64,000 bases of DNA from Monoplex corrugatus (GCA_030674185.1 JAPXFY010000012.1:1604874-1668873), one strand, 5' to 3'. Shown: positions 37,568-50,707, numbered from the stretch's first letter. Program-made: numbers and translations. The notes: generated by a model not told the origin, from the sequence alone.

Positions 37568-37696
37568 TTAACCCTTTGACTCCCGCACCCTATCTACCAA
37601 CTACAAAAACTTAACCGAAGGGTTAAGTTTTTGCTTATGTACCATGGTTGACAATACAGGTTGCTGATGGACAGGGTGTGGGAGTCAAAGGGTTAA
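37568..37696 (+). mobile_element. TTAA foldback MITE, deleted centre
   Basis: TTAA at 37568-37571 and 37693-37696. The outer arms are intact but the inner palindrome is reduced to AACCGAAGGGTTAAG. It sits between two diverged copies of a ~75-bp host sequence (GGCATGGACYTRGGTCACCC at about 37490 and 37697). Confidence 0.88.
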
Positions 37697-37699
37697 GGC

Positions 37700-38314
37700 A
37701 TGGACTTAGGTCACCCACCTGTAACTTCATGTTATAATCTGTTGTTATTCCTGATCAACTGGCCACTTTGAAACTGCATTAATATGGACCAGGCAATCCT
37801 CCCATCGCTTCACTGTTGTTGCTGTTGTTGTTGTTGTTGTTGTTGTTGTTTCAGGGCAGCTTTGGTTATGACCTCTAACTACAGTATGTAAAGTGCGACA
37901 AACAAGCTCTGACATGGACTGTTGTGCTATACAAACAAAAGTATTATCAAAGTATTGTATTTCTAGCTGTTATGGCTTCACATGTGGTTTAGCATAGTGA
38001 TTCCTACATTGCTGACTGACTGACTTGAATAGCTTAGAGGACAGGCACGCTACGGTCAGCAAAATACGCCCGCCTGACTGTCGCTTCACTTTCACAAAAA
38101 TTGTTGGCAGTAAATTCACAATACACAATTAATACTGTTATAAATTGTAAATGACAGTAATAAATTGACATGGTGAAATGAATAGAGCTAAAATAAGATA
38201 TTATGAGTGTCTTTAACAAATATGTCAGTATTAAATTCATAAGACACATTTAACAATGTTACAACAAGATTGACTGCCTCACACAAATGTGTCTGTAATA
38301 AATTCATAAGACAT
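37700..38314. other. Unique stretch with two short minisatellite-like copies, no gene
   Basis: A (TTG)n run at 37815-37850. The 38080-38310 segment repeats 'AAATTCATAAGACA' phrases in about 70-bp steps. No exon seen. Confidence 0.55.
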
Positions 38315-39128
38315 TTAATCTTTGACTCCCACTCTCTATCCACCATACTGCAAAAACTTAACCCTTTGAGTTTGACTCCCACACCCTATCCACCAACTGC
38401 AAAAACTTTTACCCTTTGACTCCCACTCCCTATCTACCAACTGCAAAAACTTAACCCTTTGACTCCCACACCCTATCTACCAACTGCAAAAACTTAACCC
38501 TTTGATTCCCACTCCCTATCCACCAACTGCAAAAACTTAACCCTTTGACTCCCACTCCCTATCCACCAACTGCAAAAACTTAACCCTTTGAATCCCACTC
38601 CCTATCCACCAACTGCAAAAACTTAACCCTTTGACTCCCACTCCCTATCCACCAACTGCAAAAACTTAACCCTTTGATTTCCTCACCCTATCCACCAACT
38701 GCAAAAACTTAACCCTTTGAATCCCACTCCCTATCCACCAACTGCAAAAACTTAACCCTTTGACTCCCACTCCCTATCCACCAACTGCAAAAAACTTAAC
38801 CCTTTGAATCCCACTCCCTATCCACCAACTGCAAAAACTTAACCCTTTGATTTCCTCACCCTATCCACCAACTGCAAAAACTTAACCCTTTGAATCCCAC
38901 TCCCTATCCACCAACTGCAAAAACTTAACCCTTTGACTCCCACTCCCTATCCACCAACTGCAAAAACTTAACCCTTTGATTTCCTCACCCTATCCACCAA
39001 CTGCAAAAACTTAACCCTTTGATTTCCTCACCCTATCCACCAGCCTCCCGAAGGGCCAAGTTTTTGCTTTACTGGCATGGTTGACAATGCAGGATGCCAT
39101 GAACAGGGTGCAGAAGTCAAAGGGTTAA
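38315..39128 (+). repeat. Foldback MITE with left arm amplified (43-bp unit, about 16 copies)
   Basis: TTAA at both ends. The left arm CTTTGACTCCCACTCCCTAT, CCACCAACTGCAAAAACTTAA is repeated about 16 times, alternating ACTCCC, AATCCC and ATTTCC variants. A single centre (CAGCCTCCCGAAGGGCC) and a single right arm (GTTTTTGCTTTACTGGCATG, ending GTCAAAGGGTTAA) follow. Confidence 0.94.
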
Positions 39129-39174
39129 TATAATATCAAAATGTGTTACCCAGACACGTGGTTGTGACCTGTCA

Positions 39175-39250
39175 ACATGGTGAAATGGTTAGCACAACAG
39201 AAGACTGACTCTAAAGTCTCAAGTTCGAATCCCCACCTGTCCAAAAATTC
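39175..39250 (+). mobile_element. tRNA-derived SINE head
   Basis: Box A-like TGGTTAGCACAACAG and box B-like AGTTCGAATCCCC are about 30 bp apart, as in a tRNA-derived Pol III promoter. It is too divergent for a functional tRNA. Confidence 0.6.
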
Positions 39251-39900
39251 ATAATACTAGGATCTTCAGTCCTGACCAACTGTACGTTAAGTTAAGAGTG
39301 CTATGGACTTACTGGAAAGACCAAGACCACAAAATTGATTCATTCACTCCATGGATGTGCCCCTGACTGAGGCCGATGCTCAATCTCCCTGGCCAATGCC
39401 ATCACAGGTGTCTGTATCTCTTGGGCCTGTATGATGTCAGGTATATTAAACATTGTAAGCTTAGAGTACAGCCCTGTCACACAGGCCCAACCAGAAACTG
39501 ACTTCAACGACATCATCACTATCATCTCCATTTCCATCCTGTCAGTAGTGTGACAGACTTTCTGATTCTGTGGCCTTCATCATTCATGCCTTACTCTTAC
39601 GGTGATCTCAGTTTCCGTGGGTCTGCAGCTGTGTTGGAGAACTGAAACGAGTGGTGTAGAAGTGAAGATAGGGCAGCAGAACACACAAAAAAAAACCCCA
39701 AAGAAAAGATATATGGTTATGGTAAAGATATATGGTTATGGTAAAGATATATGGTTATGGTGACACATATTCAGTGAAGACATGCTTGGAGTGATTTGTC
39801 GTTTCACTCATTCTGTGACCATATCAAGGTGAGGGTATCATTTTCTTTGAGCCAGTCCAAACATCTGTCTTTTTCTTCATAATTTCTGACATGTTCTGTG
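39250..39900. other. Unique stretch, no gene
   Basis: Contains a 19-bp ATATATGGTTATGGTAAAG repeat in 3 copies at 39707-39765. Nothing else recognised. Confidence 0.6.
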
Positions 39901-39904
39901 GGAC

Positions 39905-41965
39905 ACAGACAACATAACTCTGACTCCAGCACCCTATCCATCAACTGCCAACATAACTCTGACACCAGCACCCTATCCACCAACTGCCAACATAACTCTG
40001 ACACCAGCACCCTATCCACCAACTGCCAACATAACCCTCTGACACCAGCACCCTATCCACCAACTGCCAACATAACCCTCTGACACCAGCACCCTATCCA
40101 CCAACTGCCAACATAACTCTGACACCAGCACCCTATCCACCAACTGCCAACATAACTCTGACTCCAGCACCCTATCCACCAACTGCCAACATAACTCTGA
40201 CACCAGCACCCTATCCACCAACTGCCAACATAACTCTGACACCAGCACCCTATCCACCAACTGCCAACATAACTCTGACACCAGCACCCTATCCACCAAC
40301 TGCCAACATAACTCTGACACCAGCACCCTATCCACCAACTGCCAACATAACTCTGACACCAGCACCCTATCCACCAACTGCCAACATAACTCTGACACCA
40401 GCACCCTATCCACCAACTGCCAACATAACTCTGACACCAGCACCCTATCCACCAACTGCCAACATAACCCTCTGACACCAGCACCCTATCCACCAACTGC
40501 CAACATAACCCTCTGACCCCAGCACCCTATCCACCAACTGCCAACATAACTCTGACTCCAGCACCCTATCCATCAACTGCCAACATAACCCTCTGACACC
40601 AGCACCCTATCCACCAACATAACTCTGACACCAGCACCCTATCCACCAACTGCCAACATAACCCTCTGACACCAGCACCCTATCCACCAACATAACTCTG
40701 ACACCAGCACCCTATCCACCAACTGCCAACATAACTCTGACTCCAGCACCCTATCCACCAACTGCCAACATAACTCTGACACCAGCACCCTATCCACCAA
40801 CTGCCAACATAACTCTGACACCAGCACCCTATCCACCAACTGCCAACATAACCCTCTGACCCCAGCACCCTATCCACCAACTGCCAACATAACTCTGACT
40901 CCAGCACCCTATCCATCAACTGCCAACATAACCCTCTGACACCAGCACCCTATCCACCAACATAACTCTGACACCAGCACCCTATCCACCAACTGCCAAC
41001 ATAACCCTCTGACACCAGCACCCTATCCACCAACTGCCAACATAACCCTCTGACCCCAGCACCCTATCCACCAACTGCCAACATAACCCTCTGACACCAG
41101 CACCCTATCCACCAACATAACTCTGACACCAGCACCCTATCCACCAACTGCCAACATAACCCTCTGACACCAGCACCCTATCCACCAACTGCCAACATAA
41201 CCCTCTGACCCCAGCACCCTATCCACCAACTGCCAACATAACTCTGACTCCAGCACCCTATCCACCAACTGCCAACATAACTCTGACACCAGCACCCTAT
41301 CCATCAACTGCCAACATAACTCTGACACCAGCACCCTATCCACCAACTGCCAACATAACCCTCTGACCCCAGCACCCTATCCACCAACTGCCAACATAAC
41401 TCTGACTCCAGCACCCTATCCACCAACTGCCAACATAACTCTGACACCAGCACCCTATCCACCAACTGCCAACATAACCCTCTGACACCAGCACCCTATC
41501 CACCAACATAACTCTGACACCAGCACCCTATCCACCAACTGCCAACATAACCCTCTGACACCAGCACCCTATCCACCAACTGCCAACATAACCCTCTGAC
41601 ACCAGCACCCTATCCACTAACTGCCAACATAACCCTCTGACACCAGCACCCTATCCACCAACTGCCAACATAACCCTCTGACACCAGCACCCTATCCATC
41701 AACTGCCAACATAACCCTCTGACTCCAGCACCCTATCCACCAACTGCCAACATAACCCTCTGACACCAGCACCCTATCCACTAACTGCCAACATAACCCT
41801 CTGACACCAGCACCCTATCCACCAACTGCCAAAACTTTACCCTTTGATTCCCTCATCCTATCCACCAGTTTCCTGTGAGGGAGTCAAAAGGTTAAGTTTT
41901 TGCTTTGCTAGCATGGCTGACAATGCAGGATGCTGGTGGACAGGGTGCGGGAGTTAAAGGGTTAA
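39905..41965 (+). repeat. Foldback MITE with left arm amplified (39/41-bp unit, about 48 copies)
   Basis: Units ATAACTCTGACACCAGCACC, CTATCCACCAACTGCCAAC, with 41-bp variants carrying ATAACCCTCTGAC, in mixed order. The array runs into one MITE centre (TTTCCTGTGAGGGAGTC) and one right arm (GTTTTTGCTTTGCTAGCATG, ending GAGTTAAAGGGTTAA at 41965). The unit is the MITE left arm with CTTTGACTCC changed to CTCTGACACC. Minus-strand 13-residue frames (VDRVLVSELCWQL) are artefacts. Confidence 0.94.
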
Positions 41966-42189
41966 ACTAATACATGAAAATAAAGAGAAAAATGTAGCAA
42001 GAAAATAAACTAACCTCAAAATATATCTATTCTGTAAAAAGTGTCGAGTAGAGCACAGGTTACGACCTACGCCATGATCATTTGAATCCTTTTGTTTGTC
42101 CATCACACGGCTTTTGTGTGGTTAGTGCATATGTAATTTTAATGAATTGTTCTGCTAGACGTCGATTTTATACTAAATATTAATAATCC

Positions 42190-43375
42190 ACATACTGTGA
42201 GTTATCTGTGAGATAATATCCGTAGGACTTTTACCAGACATCAGTATTACACTCAACACTAACGGAGATGCCAACACTAATAATCTACTGTGAGTTATCT
42301 GTGAGATAACATCCATAGGACTTTTACCAGACATCAGTTTTACAATCAACACTAATAATCTACTGTGAGTTATCTATGAGATAATATCCGTAGGACTTTT
42401 ACCAGACATCAGTTTTACAATCAACACTAATAATCTACTGTGAGTTATCTGTGAGATAACATCCATAGGACTTTTACCAGACATCAGTTTTACAATCAAC
42501 ACTAATAATCTACTGTGAGTTATCTGTGAGATAATATCCATAGGACTTTTACCAGACATCAGTTTTACAATCAACACTAATAATCTACTGTGAGTTATCT
42601 GTGAGATAACATCCATAGGACTTTTACCAGACATCAGTTTTACAATCAACACTAATAATCTACTGTGAGTTATCTATGAGTAATATCCATAGGACTTTTA
42701 CCAGACATCAGTTTTACAATCAACACTAATAATCTACTGTGAGTTATCTGTGAGATAATATCCATAGGACTTTTACCAGACATCAGTTTTACAATCAACA
42801 CTAATAATCTACTGTGAGTTATCTGTGAGATAATATCCATAGGACTTTTACCAGACATCAGTTTTACAATCAACACTAATAATCTACTGTGAGTTATCTG
42901 TGAGATAATATCCATAGGACTTTTACCAGACATCAGTTTTACAATCAACACTAATAATCTACAATCAACACTAATAATCTACTGTGAGTTATCTGTGAGA
43001 TAACATCCATAGGACTTTTACCAGACATCAGTTTTACAATCAACACTAATAATCTACTGTGAGTTATCTGTGAGATAACATCCATAGGACTTTTACCAGA
43101 CATCAGTTTTACAATCAACACTAATAATCTACTGTGAGTTATCTGTGAGATAATATCCATAGGACTTTTACCAGACATCAGTTTTACAATCAACACTAAT
43201 AATCTACAATCAACACTAATAATCTACTGTGAGTTATCTATGAGATAATATCCATAGGACTTTTACCAGACATCAGTTTTACAATCAACACTAATAATCT
43301 ACTGTGAGTTATCTGTGAGATAATATCCATAGGACTTTTGCAAGACACCAGTTTTACAATCAACACTACATGTAA
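42190..43375. repeat. 75-bp minisatellite with a hairpin
   Basis: About 15 units of 75 bp containing TTATCT-GTG-AGATAA (perfect 6-bp arms), then GGACTTTTACCAGACATCAG and ACAATCAACACTAATAATCT. Diverged relatives continue to about 43650. A 15-bp insertion of the same phrase occurs twice (42960, 43205). Confidence 0.95.
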
Positions 43376-43649
43376 GAATATACACGTAGTATGTATTCTT
43401 TGTGATATCAGTCAGATGATCATAGGTTTTCTGTGGGACATTTGCTACATATCACATTATCAGTTTTACACTTAACACTAATAATACATAGATATATGTT
43501 GTACACTTTGTGTTATACAAGTCTGTGATATCAAAGATTCCATAAGACTTTCATTAGACATCAATTTTATACTCAACACTAATACATAATGTACACTTGT
43601 GCTATTGATATTGATGTGATCACTGATTTCACTGGGTTCGAAACAAATT

Positions 43650-44150
43650 ATCTTAGTTGATGACAATGCTGGTGAAGGTCATCTGGACATCACTGTATTT
43701 CACATGCACCTAGTGTTATCAAGCTACTGCCCAGCTACTGCACAATTTTCAACGCCACAGATTAAACAAAATGTTCTGCAGTACTCATGTAGACAGTCAC
43801 TGATTTTCCATAGGTAGAAAAAATGATAGCTTTTTCCCCAAAATTATGCACCTTCTAGTTCTACAATCATAAGGAACATGTAAAATCCACTAACATTCCA
43901 TATCATCAGAAAAATATACTGCCAAAAAAAAAAACAACAACTGAATAAATATATTATATTCAAAAGGACTTTGCTAATTGTATTCTAGGAGTGCATATAT
44001 CAGAAAAGCTGATACACACTGTATATACATTATGTTTTTCCATTAAAACTGATTCCTGCCAAACGTTTCCCATACACATCAGTGAAAACCGAAACATGGC
44101 ACTGGAATGGATGAAAACATTCTCATCAAGCACAAAAAAAAAAAAAAAAA
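43650..44150. other. Unique AT-rich stretch, no gene
   Basis: Nothing recognised apart from poly-A runs near 43925 and 44135. Confidence 0.6.
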
Positions 44151-44152
44151 AG

Positions 44153-44442
44153 ACTGGAAACATTCTCATCAAGTACTGGAGAATGATGAAGACAGAAAAT
44201 GAAAAGCTAAGGACTGAAAGCATTCTCATCAAGTACTGGAGAATGATGAAGACAGAAAATGAAAAGCTAAGGACTGAAAGCATTCTCATCAAGTACTGGA
44301 GAATGACGAAGACAGAAAATGAAAACCTAAGGACTGAAAGCATTCTCATCAAGTACTGGAGAATGACGAAGACAGAAAATGAAAACCTAAGGACTGAAAG
44401 CATTCTCATCAAGTACTGGAGAATGATGAAGACAGAAAAATA
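44153..44442. repeat. 60-bp minisatellite, 5 units
   Basis: GCATTCTCATCAAGTACTGG, AGAATGATGAAGACAGAAAA and a GAAA-rich remainder. Frames are open on both strands because of the 60-bp unit. Confidence 0.94.
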
Positions 44443-46490
44443 ATAGTGAAGGAAACAAAGAACGTACAAGAAATCTTAATCTGAACATACACAAAAATGT
44501 GACTTAACCAGCACCATATGACACAATTTACATACATAAATTATACATACATATTCATGAACATCTGGTTGAAGAATTTCATTCATGAGGCCACAAACGA
44601 TAATATCTCCCCACCCCACCCCTCTCCTTCAGATCTATCCATGTCCAGTCCATCTGGCTTGTCTACCTCCTGACCTGTGACCATTACACCACTAGTAAAT
44701 GGAGCAGTGGCCATGGACCCCTTTCTTACATGCTAGTATCATAGTGACAGCACGCAAGTGGTGAGAAAGCAGTACTTTAGCGAGGGCAAGAAAAAGTGTA
44801 GTATGAGACTGGTGCCAGGCAGAAGTGGATTTTTAGCTAATGTAGGCCTACAGCACTGCACAATAGAAGACGGAGTTGTGATCAAACACATAAGCGACTT
44901 GCACAGTCACCATCTTATCTTGTTAACAAGATCCTCTCAATGCTACCTAGCCTTACCTTCTGAATACCTGGCCATATTTGCCATTAGATGGAACAAAGCA
45001 ATGCTCTTATCTAGCGCACCTCATGAAAACCTTGCCTACCTAGCAGAGATGCCAACTTCCACAGACAAAGAAAGAAGCATCCACACAGAATCCACAAGCA
45101 CACATATGCATAGTTGATAATTCTCTAGCAAGGTCCAGGTATGTGGCCGGCCCCACTCTTGAGTTTTTTTGGGTTATTTTAATCAGACTAAAATCTTACA
45201 ATCCAGTTCATTTTGGACGTAATTTTAAGAGCTTCAGAGATAGGAAGAGCATCTTTTTCATTCAAATGATGTAACTGAGTTGTTGTTATTAATAGTATTA
45301 TTGTTGTTATCCTCTCAGAAGACTGGACATCAGAACGCTATGATGAAAAATCAGACCGGAGCAAACAGTTTTAAAACTGGAGCTGTTCTGATCAAACCGG
45401 ACAGTTGGGATCTCTGGTCTACAGTATACAAGACCCAGTCCTGTCTGTCCTAACCAGCTGTTTGACTTCCTACTGTCACTGGTGCTACTGGCATGTATGA
45501 TGTAAGGCACCAACCAGTGTGGGCAAGCCTGATGAAAGGTGTCCCCATCCATCTGATGGTCAGTCAGACATACTGGTCCTGGTCACCCAGTATGGGGTCT
45601 TCATGCGGGATGTAAGATAGATCCTACAGGCACATGATCTTCCACGGGAACTGCGTGGCACTCTGGCCTTGGGTTCTCTTTCTGCAAGTCCTTCTTCTGC
45701 TGACTAACAGCTGTTCTGTGAGCTGTTCAATGATGATTGTGTGCAGTGTGCACCGCTGTCACTAGCTAACCCACCAGCTTCCCCTGTTGTGGCTAATGTA
45801 TTCCCACATGGTGGTGTTGATGCCACAGCTGATACCCAGTATACAGGGAAGAGGCTGGAAACATTTTTATCGAGTATAATCAGCAACTGCGGTAACCGAC
45901 TACACTACAGTCTACAGTCCGTATTTTACCGATTCAAAACACTGAATACCGACTGTGATTTAACCTGTCCTTACAAAAAACCGAAAAAAATTGCGCGTGT
46001 GTGTGTGTGTGGGGGGGGGGGGGGTTGCGTGCGTGTGTGTTTGTGTGTGCACTCATGCGTGCGGCGGATCAAAAGGCACTTGCTGCGTGACAAAAACCAT
46101 AGCCTGGGACTGCTGCGCTGTTATAGGAAGGGCAATTAAAATTGATAGAACAAGCCTACTGATTTTTTTTTTGTCTGTACCGGTTGCATTTTTGACATGT
46201 TATAACTGCCGTAGCTAGTACCAGCTGGGAAAAAATCTAGCGCGATCGCTGATAATAAACAAAAAAATCTTTAATGTAAAGTGTACAGCTGGTTGACTTT
46301 CTGACTTCCCTGGTATCGCTTCAGTGGTCTTCGCTGATTCAGTGATTGCTGTGTCCGTGATTGTTCCAAGTGTCAGGCTTAACTGAATTACGGGACAGAT
46401 GCCCACTGAAGCAAAGGCAGCATTCAGCGTACGTTCAGCGCACACTTTCTGTTTTAAAGAAGTTCTTGGAACTGATCATACATGCAGGCT
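44443..46490. other. Unique region, no gene recognised
   Basis: About 2 kb without long repeats. The plus frame at 44758-45117 and the minus frame at 45307-45552 have no family signature. A G-run (46011-46024) and a short GTGT run lie near 46000. The phrase GTGTTGATGCCACAGCTGAT at 45813 recurs, diverged, at 3502, so part of it is an old dispersed repeat. Confidence 0.5.
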
Positions 46491-46494
46491 CTGA

Positions 46495-47350
46495 AGACAT
46501 ATGTATCCTGTGCATTCCTGTATAAATATTCCTGTGTATCTCTGAAGACATCCTGTACATTCCTGTATAAATATTCCAGTGTATCTCTGAAGAGACTGTA
46601 TATTCTTGTATAAATATTCCTGTGTATCTTTGAAGACATCCTGTACATTCCTGTATAAATATTCCAGTGTATCTCTGAAGAGATCCTGTATATTCTTGTA
46701 TAAATATTCCTGTGTATCTTTCAAGACATCCTGTATATTCCTGTATAAATATTCCTGTGTATCTCTGAAGATATCCTATATATTCTTGTATAGATATTCC
46801 TGTGTATGTCTCTGAAGAGATCCTGTATATTCCTGTATAAATATTACTGTGGATCTCTGAAGAGATCCTGTACATTCCTGTTTAAATATTCCTGTGTGTG
46901 TCTGTGAAGACGTATACATTATATGTATCTTGTACATTCCTCTACAGATATTCTTGTATCTTTGAAGATACGTGTGTCCTGCACATTCCTATATATGTAT
47001 CCTGTACATTCCTATATATTATCCTGTACATTCCTATATATGTATCCTGTACATTCCTATATTATGTATCCTGTACATTCCTATATATGTATCCTGTACA
47101 TTCCTATATATGTATCCTGTACATTCCTATTAAATGTTTCCGTGTGCATCTGTGACGACATGTACCCTGTATATTCCTGTATAAATACTTCTGTGTGTCT
47201 GCAAAGATGTATGTATCCTGTACATTCCTACATAAATACTCCTGTGTTTGTCTGCAAAGATGTATATGTATCCTGTACATTCCTATTAAATGTTTCCGTG
47301 TGTGTCTGTGACGACATGTATCCTGTATATTCCTGTATAAACACTCCCGT
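46495..47350. repeat. 45-bp and 21-bp minisatellites
   Basis: 45-bp units with ATCCTGTACATTCCTGTATA, AATATTCCTGTGTATCTCTG (46495-46915) pass into 21-bp units TATGTATCCTGTACATTCCTA (46975-47130) and back to longer units. The shared CCTGTACATTCCT core suggests one origin. Confidence 0.92.
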
Positions 47351-47436
47351 GTGTCTTCAATCTGACAGTGCAAGAAGTTTTACATAATCATGATAATGTG
47401 TGCATGTGACTTTGCCACTAAGAACAGATTTCACCC

Positions 47437-47638
47437 TCCTTTTGCCATGTCCCTCTGCTCTCCTTTTGACATTTCCCTTGCCTCTCCTTTTGCCATTTCC
47501 CTCTGCCTCTCCTTTTGCCATTTCCCTCTGCCTCTCCTTTTGCCATTCCCTCTGCCTCTCCTTTTGCCATTTCCCTCTGCCTCTCCTTTTGCCATTTCCC
47601 TCTGCCTCTCCTTTTGCCATTTCCCTCTGCCTCTCCTT
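47437..47638. repeat. 25-bp pyrimidine-rich minisatellite
   Basis: Eight units of GCCATTTCCCTCTGCCTCTC then CTTTT. Confidence 0.95.
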
Positions 47639-47667
47639 TGAAAAACTTTTTTTTTTTATCAGTTTCA

Positions 47668-47770
47668 CCCCTTTGACTCCCACATCCCATCCACCAGCAT
47701 CCTGCATTGTCAACCATGTTAGCTAAGCAAATGCTTAACCCTTTGATTTCCTCAGCCTATCCATCAACTT
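47668..47770 (-). mobile_element. Foldback MITE, partial
   Basis: CCCTTTGACTCCCACATCCC, CATCCACCAGCATCCTGCAT, TGTCAACCATGTTAGC, then a second CCCTTTGATTTCCTCAGC block. The far arm is missing. Confidence 0.8.
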
Positions 47771-48089
47771 CTTGCATTTGTTGATTTTTGAGATTTTGTT
47801 GTTGGTGTTGTTGCTGTTGTTGTTGTTGCAAACAATACCCAAAATTCTGTGACTCCAAACTACAAGACTCCACTGCTTTTGAGCAAAATGACATGACATT
47901 AGTACTTTAAAGGTGGAATGGAAACTGGACACCAACACCAGCAACAGTTTATGTTCCCTCTCTCACCCCTGAACAAAAGATGTTCACCAGTATATGTTCT
48001 TCGCCCTCCTCCCCCCCTGCAAACAAATATATCCATCTGCAATCTAAATAATACAGTCAACAGAAGTGATTACAATTTATAATAACTCT

Positions 48090-48245
48090 TTGACTTCTGC
48101 ATCCTGTCCATCAACTTCAAAAACTTTACCTTTGACTCCCTGCAGGAAGCTGGTGGATAGGGTGAGGGAGTCAGAGGGTTAAGTTTTTGCTTTGCTAGCA
48201 TGGTGGTGGTAGGATGCTGGTGGACAGGGTGCGAGAATCAAAAGG
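48090..48245 (+). mobile_element. Foldback MITE, diverged ends
   Basis: CTCTTTGACTTCTGCATCCT through CCCTGCAGGAAGCTGGTGGA to GCGAGAATCAAAAGGAC. The outer TTAA ends are mutated. Confidence 0.82.
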
Positions 48246-48249
48246 ACAA

Positions 48250-48596
48250 AACTGGTTGATTTGCCAAAAGCCACCTGGCTGACATAGTAAAAGCCAGTGG
48301 TAAATTTAACTCCACTGTGTTGTTTCATTCATTCAAAAAACAAATGACATGATCATCAATAATGACAAACAATTGGTGTAATCAAATCCAATGAAGCATA
48401 AGAAACTCACACTGAAAGTAAAGGCAGCTTTGGACTTGGAGTGCCATTTTCAGTGATCACAACTTTTTTTGTTTGTTTGTTTGTTTTTTGCCTTCAGAAT
48501 GAAGTGTGAAGCTGTGCCATGTATGACAGTGCTACTTTTCACAATGACATTTCTCCACTGCTGCTAATGATACTCTTGCATGTCAAGTTGTGTTTA
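48250..48596. other. Unique stretch, no gene
   Basis: AT-rich; nothing recognised. Confidence 0.6.
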
Positions 48597-50430
48597 CATA
48601 CTAGTACCTAGCATTCTGGCCATTTCTCTAGTGATCTTGTAGTCTTGTTTTTACTCTAGTACCTAGCATTCTGGCCATTTTCTCTAGTGATCTTGTAGTC
48701 TTGTTTGTATCTAGTACCTAGCATTCTGGCCTTTCTCTAGTGATCTTGTAGTCTTGTTTTTACTCTAGTACCTAGCATTCTGGCCTTTTCTCTAGTGATT
48801 TACTTGTAGTACTACATTGCATTTTTATATTTGTAGTTGTTTATTAGTACCTAGCATTCTGGCCTTTTCTCTAGTGATCTTGTAGTCTTGTTTTACTCAG
48901 TACCTAGCATTCTGGCCATTTCTCTAGTGATCTTTGTAGTCTTGTTTTTACTCTAGTACCTAGCATTCTGGTCATTTGTCTAGTGATCTTGTAGTCTTGT
49001 TTTTACTCTAGTACCTAGCATTCTGGCCATCTGTCTAGTGATCTTGTAGTGTTGTGTTTGGTACTTAGCATTCTGGCCATTTCTCTAGTGATCTTGTAGT
49101 CTTGTGTTTTACTTAGCATTCTGCCCATTTGTCTAGTGATCTTGTAGTCTTGTGTTTGGTACCTAGCATTCTGGCCATCTGTCTAGTGATCTTGTAGTCT
49201 TGTGTTTGGTACTAGCATTCTGGCCATTCTCTAGTGATCTTGTAGTCTTGTGTTTGGTACTTAGCATTCTGGCCATTTCTCTAGTGATCTTGTAGTGTTG
49301 TGTTTGTACTTAGCATTCTGGCCATTTCTCTAGTGATCTTGTAGTCTTGTGTTTGGTACTTAGCATTCTGGCCATTTCCTAGTGATCTTGTAGTCTTGTG
49401 TTTGTACTTAGCATTCTGGCCATTTCTCTAGTGATCTTGTAGTCTTGTGTTTGGTACTTAGCATTCTGGCCATTTTCTAGTGATCTTGTAGTGTTGTGTT
49501 TGGTACTTAGCATTCTGGCCATTTCTCTAGTGATCTTGTAGTCTTGTGTTTGGTACTTAGCATTCTGGCCATTTCTCTAGTGATCTTGTAGTGTTGTGTT
49601 TGGTACTTAGCATTCTGGCCATTTCTCTAGTGATCTTGTAGTCTTGTGTTTGGTACCTTAGCATTCTGGCCATTTCTCTAGTGATCTTGTAGTTTGTTTT
49701 GTACTAGTGCATTCTGGCCATTTCTCTAGTGATCTTGTAGTTGTTGTTTCTTGTACTTAGCATTCTGGCCATTTCTCTAGTGATCTTGTAGTCTTGTGTT
49801 TGGTACTTAGCATTCTGGCCATTTTCTCTAGTGATCTTGTAGTCTTGTGTTTTGATTATCCTAGCATTCTGGCCATTTCTCTAGTGATCTTGTAGTCTTG
49901 TTTTCTGGTACTAGCATTCTGGCCATTTCTCTAGTGATCTTGTAGTCTTGTGTTTGTACTTAGCATTCTGGCCATTTCTCTAGTGATCTTGTAGTCTTGT
50001 GTTTGGTACTTAGCATTCTGGCCATTTCTCTAGTGATCTTGTAGTGTTTGTTTTAGTACTTAGCATTCTGGCCATTTCTCTAGTGATCTTGTAGTTTGTG
50101 TTTGGTACTTAGCATTCTGGCCATTTCTCTAGTGATCTTGTAGTGTTGTGTTTGGTACTATAGCCATTCTGGCCATTTCTCTATGATCTTGTAGTGTTGT
50201 GTTTGTACTTAGCATTCTGGCCATTTCTCTAGTGATCTTGTAGTGTTGTGTTTAGGTACTTAGCATTCCTGGCCATTTCTCTAGTCATCTTGTAGTTCTG
50301 CGTTTAGTACCTAGCATTCGCATTTGTCTCATCATCTTGTAGTGTTGCTTTAGTACCTAGCATTCTAGTCCATTTCTCTCATCATCTTGTAGTGTTGCAT
50401 TTAGTACCTAGCATTCCGGCCATTTCTCAA
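48597..50430. repeat. 50-bp minisatellite, 1.8 kb
   Basis: About 35 units of 47-55 bp with TAGCATTCTGGCCATTTCTC, TAGTGATCTTGTAGTCTTGT and GTTTGGTACT. Early units read TACTCTAGTACCTAGC, later units GGTACTTAGC; the two subtypes are segregated along the array. Confidence 0.95.
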
Positions 50431-50707
50431 GCAGCAATATTTTTTTTTTGTTGTTTTTTCTGTTTTGTTTTACTCTAGTACGCAGCAACTCAGCCATGTC
50501 TCCTGTGTCATTATTACTGCAAGTATCATAGACCACACATTGGTGTAGTATACTATAACAAATGTATTATCTACTGTTTTGCTCAAGTGTTCTGTGGTCG
50601 AGAAACAAGATTGTAATTTTGTTTTAAAAGAAAAAGAAATGTCAAATTTTGTGATTTTTCATGATGACCCACTCCCTATATTTTGATTTTTATGTACATA
50701 CAAGTAG

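Noticed and set aside
39175..39250. Functional tRNA gene
   Set aside because: Box A- and box B-like sequence only; the arms do not fold into a full cloverleaf by eye, so it is called a SINE head.
39905..41346. VDRVLVSELCWQL repeat protein, minus strand
   Set aside because: The 39-bp unit derives from a MITE arm; the frame moves between the 39- and 41-bp units.
44758..45117. 119-codon plus-strand frame as a possible gene
   Set aside because: No family resemblance, poor start context, no neighbouring exon; could be an old dispersed repeat.
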